Below, piece by piece: positions 7,013 to 10,000 of a stretch of 10,000 nucleotides of DNA (positions within the stretch are counted from its first letter, which is position 1; each line of letters begins with the position of its first letter). Location: positions 1-10,000 of the forward strand of contig JAIWNQ010000104.1 in the NCBI GenBank assembly GCA_020216745.1. The letters run 5' to 3'. A program made the translations under genes and the position numbers. The stretch is from Candidatus Hydrogenedens sp. Its GTDB lineage: Bacteria > Hydrogenedentota > Hydrogenedentia > Hydrogenedentales > Hydrogenedentaceae. The notes below the pieces were generated by a model that saw only the letters and a program-made list of their open reading frames with translations, was not told the DNA's origin and made no database searches.

Positions 7013-7188
7013 CTTAAAAAAATACCCACTTTCAGTAACAAATAATTAAATTAATTGTTTATATTGGCAGATTCTATTTACACCGCACATAGAATTAACT
7101 CTTGAGTTTATTTTAACATATTTTGTTTCCTTTACCAAATATCATATAATTTGTATTTATCATTAACTCAAGAAGGAAAAGATTGAGC
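7013..7188. promoter_or_regulatory. Divergent intergenic region with a plus-strand promoter and inverted repeat
   Basis: This 176-base gap separates the minus-strand ILEI-like gene from the plus-strand TolC gene. A plus-strand promoter is visible as TTGTTT (7123-7128) and a perfect TATAAT (7145-7150) with a 16-base spacer, giving a start near 7157. It is flanked by a seven-base inverted repeat, TTGAGTT (7102-7108) and AACTCAA (7165-7171); ATTAACTC also occurs directly repeated at 7094 and 7162. For the minus direction only weak TATAAA-like boxes are seen. No coding potential or known riboswitch was found. Confidence 0.5.
7172..7178 (+). promoter_or_regulatory. Ribosome binding site of the TolC gene, start ambiguous between 7183 and 7189
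   Basis: GAAGGAA lies four bases before an in-frame TTG (7183) and ten before the ATG (7189). Spacing slightly disfavours each, so codon preference for ATG decides the choice made here; the two proteins differ by two residues only. CTCAA (7167-7171) and TTGAG (7183-7187) could pair to put this site in a hairpin loop. Confidence 0.5.
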
Positions 7189-8973
7189 ATGAAAACCAAA
7201 GATATCTCCGTCAGAACGCAACAGTTCATACGTATTTTACTTTTTATTTCTTTACTATCTACACCATTCGCTTTTTCACAAGATACAGAGAAGGAAAATA
7301 AAGATAATTCTCAATTAGGTGTATCAGAAGAACAAGCCAAAGATATTCTTACAGAAACTGACAGTGGTATCAATGCAAATTCTGGACGAAGCGAACTAAA
7401 TCTTCAAAAGGAAATATCCGTAGACCTAATTGACCTCGATGCGTTACGGAAAGCCACAGAAGAGCGACGAGGACCGAATGCTGTTGCACGTATGTCATTA
7501 AAGGAATGTATTGAGATAGCATTAAAACAGAATCCAGATATTATCGTTAGTGGATTAGAACCAAGAAAGGCACAAGCAGACCAATTAACAGCCTCAGGGA
7601 TGTTTGACCCATTTTGGCAAACATCTCTTCAATATAATTACGCTTCTATTATCGCCAATCAGCAAATTCGTGCTTATGCTGGAATTAATAGCGTAGAAAC
7701 ACATCAAACAACTTTCGAATCAACAGTTGCAGGAAAAATAAAATTAGGCACACAATACGCAGTTACTTTCAATAATGAAATTGAAGAAACGTCCTTCTCA
7801 GATTTTACCAAAGAGTATGGTGGACGACTCTTACTAACCCTTACTCAGCCATTACTAAAAGGCTTTGGTATTAAGGTTAATGCTGTTCAGATTGAGATGG
7901 CAAAACATTCGGAAAAAATTGGCGAAGCCCAATTAAGAATGACCGTTATGAATACAGTTGCGGAAATTATTAAAGCTTACTGGGACCTTGTGGGAGCGAT
8001 GGAAAATGTGAAGGTTCGTGAAGAGGCTTTGGCAAATGCAGAACGATTATTATCCATCAGTGAAAAACGACGCGAAATTGGCACAGCCGCAGATATTGAA
8101 GTACTCCAAGCCAAAGCGGGTGTCGCAACACGACAAAGTGAGCTGGTTACTGCACAGGCACAATTAGAAAGTGCATCAGATATCCTGAAAAACTTTCTTT
8201 TATTAAGAGATGGTGATTTATTCTCAAAAACGTTAATTGTTCCCACGGACAGACCTCATAGTTTTGAAAACGAACGTCTTAACGTAGAAAATTTAGCACC
8301 TGATGTAGACCAATCTGTTGAAAAGGCTCTAAAGAATCGCCCTGAAATTGTTATGGCAAGCTTGCAGATTGACATTGCTGACTTACAATTATTAAAAGCA
8401 CGTAACGAAATGCTTCCGCAAGTGGATGTTATTGGTAGTTACGGGCAAGGTGGAAGAGACCGTTCCCTTGCTAAAATGTTTTACGGAATTCGTGATGATG
8501 ATGAGACTTACTATACCTATGGAATTAAAGCCGTGGTTCCCCTCGGTAATCGTGCTGGGAGAGGTGCCTATCAGCGAGCCCGTCTTACTAAACGCGAATC
8601 AGAGGAACAAAAAAAGAAAATAGAACAAACAATTATGATGGGTGTTCATCTGGCAGTACGAAACGTGGAGACAAATCGTGTTCTTGTCGAAAGCAATCGT
8701 CAGGCACGCAAATTACAAGAAGCGAATGTTATCGCAGAAGAAAAACGACTCCGTTTAGGAGTTAGTACCAGCTGGCGAGTATTACAAGTACAAACAGATT
8801 ATACAGTTGCAAAAACTCTGGAATTACAAGCACAAATTGCATACGAAAAAGCCCTTACCGACCTCTATCTTGCAGAAGGGACATTACTGGAACAGATGGG
8901 GGTTGAAGTAAGTTTGCCCCAAGTAGAAGACGTCATCTCGTATGGAGAAAGCATCAAACCCCGCTGGGAATAA
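7189..8973 (+). CDS. TolC-family outer membrane efflux/secretion channel protein
   Basis: 594 residues from the ATG. A signal peptide is clear: a basic start, the hydrophobic core FIRILLFISLLSTPFAF and a likely cut after AFS, before QDTEKE; there is no lipobox. After a polar, poorly conserved linker (about 29-100) come two outer-membrane-efflux-protein repeats. The first begins MSLKECIEIALKQNPDI and includes LTQPLLKGFGIKVNAVQI and long coiled-coil helices with YWDLVGAMENVKVREEAL and AQAKAGV-like text. The second begins around the VEKALKNRPEI segment and ends near GTLLEQMGVEV. The family forms trimeric channels crossing the outer membrane and periplasm for efflux or type I secretion. It is longer than the usual 430-530 residues, mainly because of the N-terminal linker. 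No membrane fusion protein or inner-membrane pump adjoins it, so its partners and substrate are unknown. It is transcribed alone from its own promoter. Confidence 0.93.
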   Translation: MKTKDISVRTQQFIRILLFISLLSTPFAFSQDTEKENKDNSQLGVSEEQAKDILTETDSGINANSGRSELNLQKEISVDLIDLDALRKATEERRGPNAVARMSLKECIEIALKQNPDIIVSGLEPRKAQADQLTASGMFDPFWQTSLQYNYASIIANQQIRAYAGINSVETHQTTFESTVAGKIKLGTQYAVTFNNEIEETSFSDFTKEYGGRLLLTLTQPLLKGFGIKVNAVQIEMAKHSEKIGEAQLRMTVMNTVAEIIKAYWDLVGAMENVKVREEALANAERLLSISEKRREIGTAADIEVLQAKAGVATRQSELVTAQAQLESASDILKNFLLLRDGDLFSKTLIVPTDRPHSFENERLNVENLAPDVDQSVEKALKNRPEIVMASLQIDIADLQLLKARNEMLPQVDVIGSYGQGGRDRSLAKMFYGIRDDDETYYTYGIKAVVPLGNRAGRGAYQRARLTKRESEEQKKKIEQTIMMGVHLAVRNVETNRVLVESNRQARKLQEANVIAEEKRLRLGVSTSWRVLQVQTDYTVAKTLELQAQIAYEKALTDLYLAEGTLLEQMGVEVSLPQVEDVISYGESIKPRWE

Positions 8974-8994
8974 TCCCTAATTTATAACTTTTTT
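8966..8994 (+). terminator. Weak possible terminator after the TolC gene
   Basis: GGGA (8966-8969) and TCCC (8974-8977) can pair around an ATAA loop that includes the stop codon, and a run of six T residues follows at 8989-8994. The stem has only four pairs and the T run is 11 bases away, so this is a poor intrinsic terminator. The 27-base convergent gap leaves little other room for one. Confidence 0.2.
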
Positions 8995-9000
8995 CTCACT

Positions 9001-10000
9001 CTAACGTTGCGCGATGTTTAATTTCCTAACATATAAAACGCCCATAACAACAATAACAATAATGATATTAACGATGCCGAAAGAAGTTATAGATGTAAGT
9101 CCAGTTGTGTATTTAATTTCCACTTGTTTTGATACTATTGTTTCTTTCGCATCAGAAACCTCCACCCAATAAATTCCCTCATCCTCTTTTGACATATCTT
9201 CAATCAACAACATAGATTCATTACCACCAATAGGCTCACCATCTTTCCACCATTGATAATTTATAGGAGGAATACCACCTGTAATATTAATCATTAATGT
9301 ATAATGCCCCCCATCAACGACAATCGCTCCTTCTGGCTGTTGTAATAACTCCATACGAGGATAAATTCTTAAACGAACCTTATTTGTATAAACCATTTCT
9401 TCTCGAGAGTCACCCACATAACATTGGTATTCTCCTGCATCTTGTAATGTTAATCCATTAATCTCCCATGTATTTGAATTGGGCCCTACGGACTCCCCAT
9501 CTTTGAGCCATTGATATGTGAGTGCCCCTTCCCCACCAGAAATATTAAATGACAGAACAACTGCATCTCCGAGATAGTAATCCCCTCCTACAAGGTATGA
9601 AAGAATCTTAATACGATTTGTTACTGTTTTACTTTTTGGTTCGATTAAATAATTTCCGGCAAGGTCTGTTCCTGTGGACACGCTAACAGTGATATCTTCA
9701 CCCTGTAATAAATTCCCGTTATTCCAATTTAAAAGATAATTATCGGGTGCTATTTTCTGCACCGTGTTAGGATTTGTGCTTAACGTGCCCTTACCCGGTC
9801 CAGATAAACTATACCTCGTAGCCAGAATCATATATGGTTCCATCGCCTCCGAGAATAAAACCCGTATTCTTTTACTATCGACTACTCTTACATCAATAAC
9901 ATAGGGAGGTATCCCGATACTCGAACATACCACTGTATCCCAATCCGGATCGATTAGATTTCCGTATATGTCTTTGACATTTTGCACCTCAATCTGAACC
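9001..10000 (-). CDS. Ig-domain surface protein with C-terminal membrane anchor, C-terminal part (cut by right edge)
   Basis: The frame is open to the right edge: codons before the GTG at 9987 read VQIEV and continue into QNVKDIYGNLIDPD, so the true start is outside the window and the GTG is internal. About 333 residues are visible. In order they are the end of one SbsA-type Ig-like domain (VKDIYGN), a complete SbsA-type domain (IDVRVVDSKRIRVLFSEAM to TDLAGN), two I-set-like Ig domains with matching cores (YQWLKDGE to DAGEYQCYVGD, and YQWWKDGE to DEGIYWVEVSD), and a terminal hydrophobic helix (GIVNIIIVIVVMGVLYV) followed by the basic tail RKLNIAQR. The pattern is that of a large exported adhesin- or hydrolase-type protein fixed in a membrane by its C terminus. 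No LPXTG or PEP motif precedes the helix. Its enzymatic or binding part, if any, is upstream and not visible. Confidence 0.88.
   Translation of the reverse strand, partial: VQIEVQNVKDIYGNLIDPDWDTVVCSSIGIPPYVIDVRVVDSKRIRVLFSEAMEPYMILATRYSLSGPGKGTLSTNPNTVQKIAPDNYLLNWNNGNLLQGEDITVSVSTGTDLAGNYLIEPKSKTVTNRIKILSYLVGGDYYLGDAVVLSFNISGGEGALTYQWLKDGESVGPNSNTWEINGLTLQDAGEYQCYVGDSREEMVYTNKVRLRIYPRMELLQQPEGAIVVDGGHYTLMINITGGIPPINYQWWKDGEPIGGNESMLLIEDMSKEDEGIYWVEVSDAKETIVSKQVEIKYTTGLTSITSFGIVNIIIVIVVMGVLYVRKLNIAQR

Noticed and set aside
9985..9987. GTG as a possible start of the right-edge Ig protein.
   Set aside because: The frame stays open upstream to the window edge with sensible residues (VQIEV) that complete a beta strand before VKDIYGN, and no Shine-Dalgarno precedes the GTG.

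Overview
The window is a compact, AT-rich bacterial segment (well under half G+C by eye) with nine protein-coding genes, two of them cut by the window edges, and no gene-free stretch longer than about 200 bases. No rRNA, tRNA, CRISPR array, insertion sequence or phage gene was seen. A TolC-type outer membrane protein and a lipoprotein signal peptide point to a diderm (Gram-negative-type) cell. The multi-domain Ig-like surface protein, the TPR membrane proteins and the ILEI/FAM3-like domain suggest a lineage outside the common model phyla, perhaps Hydrogenedentes- or Planctomycetes-like. That placement is inference from gene style only.

Layout. At the left edge, on the minus strand, is the N-terminal part of a dTDP-4-dehydrorhamnose reductase (rfbD/rmlD) with its own likely promoter. 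Next is a minus-strand four-helix membrane protein with a C-terminal TPR-like region. A plus-strand, closely spaced cluster follows: a lipoprotein esterase of the LpqC/PHB-depolymerase/CE1 type, a two-domain sugar-phosphate nucleotidyltransferase/left-handed beta-helix acyltransferase, and a DapA/NanA-family aldolase. Convergent to it is a minus-strand pair joined by an ATGA overlap: a membrane-anchored protein with an ILEI/FAM3-like C-terminal domain, and a WecA/TagO-type polyprenyl-phosphate sugar-phosphate transferase. On the other side of a divergent promoter region lies a plus-strand TolC-family outer membrane protein. At the right edge, on the minus strand, is the C-terminal part of an Ig-domain surface protein with a terminal membrane anchor.

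How the genes may work together. rfbD makes dTDP-L-rhamnose, the WecA-like enzyme starts a lipid-linked glycan, and the nucleotidyltransferase/acyltransferase looks like a nucleotide-sugar activating enzyme, so much of the window fits cell-surface polysaccharide synthesis. The aldolase and esterase may act on sugar acids or acylated carbohydrates, but their substrates cannot be read from sequence. The most unusual points are the ILEI/FAM3-like protein translationally coupled to the glycan-initiating enzyme, the loss of two histidines from that enzyme's usually conserved C-terminal motif, the changed nucleotide-binding signature of the nucleotidyltransferase, and a cysteine where true DapA enzymes have an arginine.
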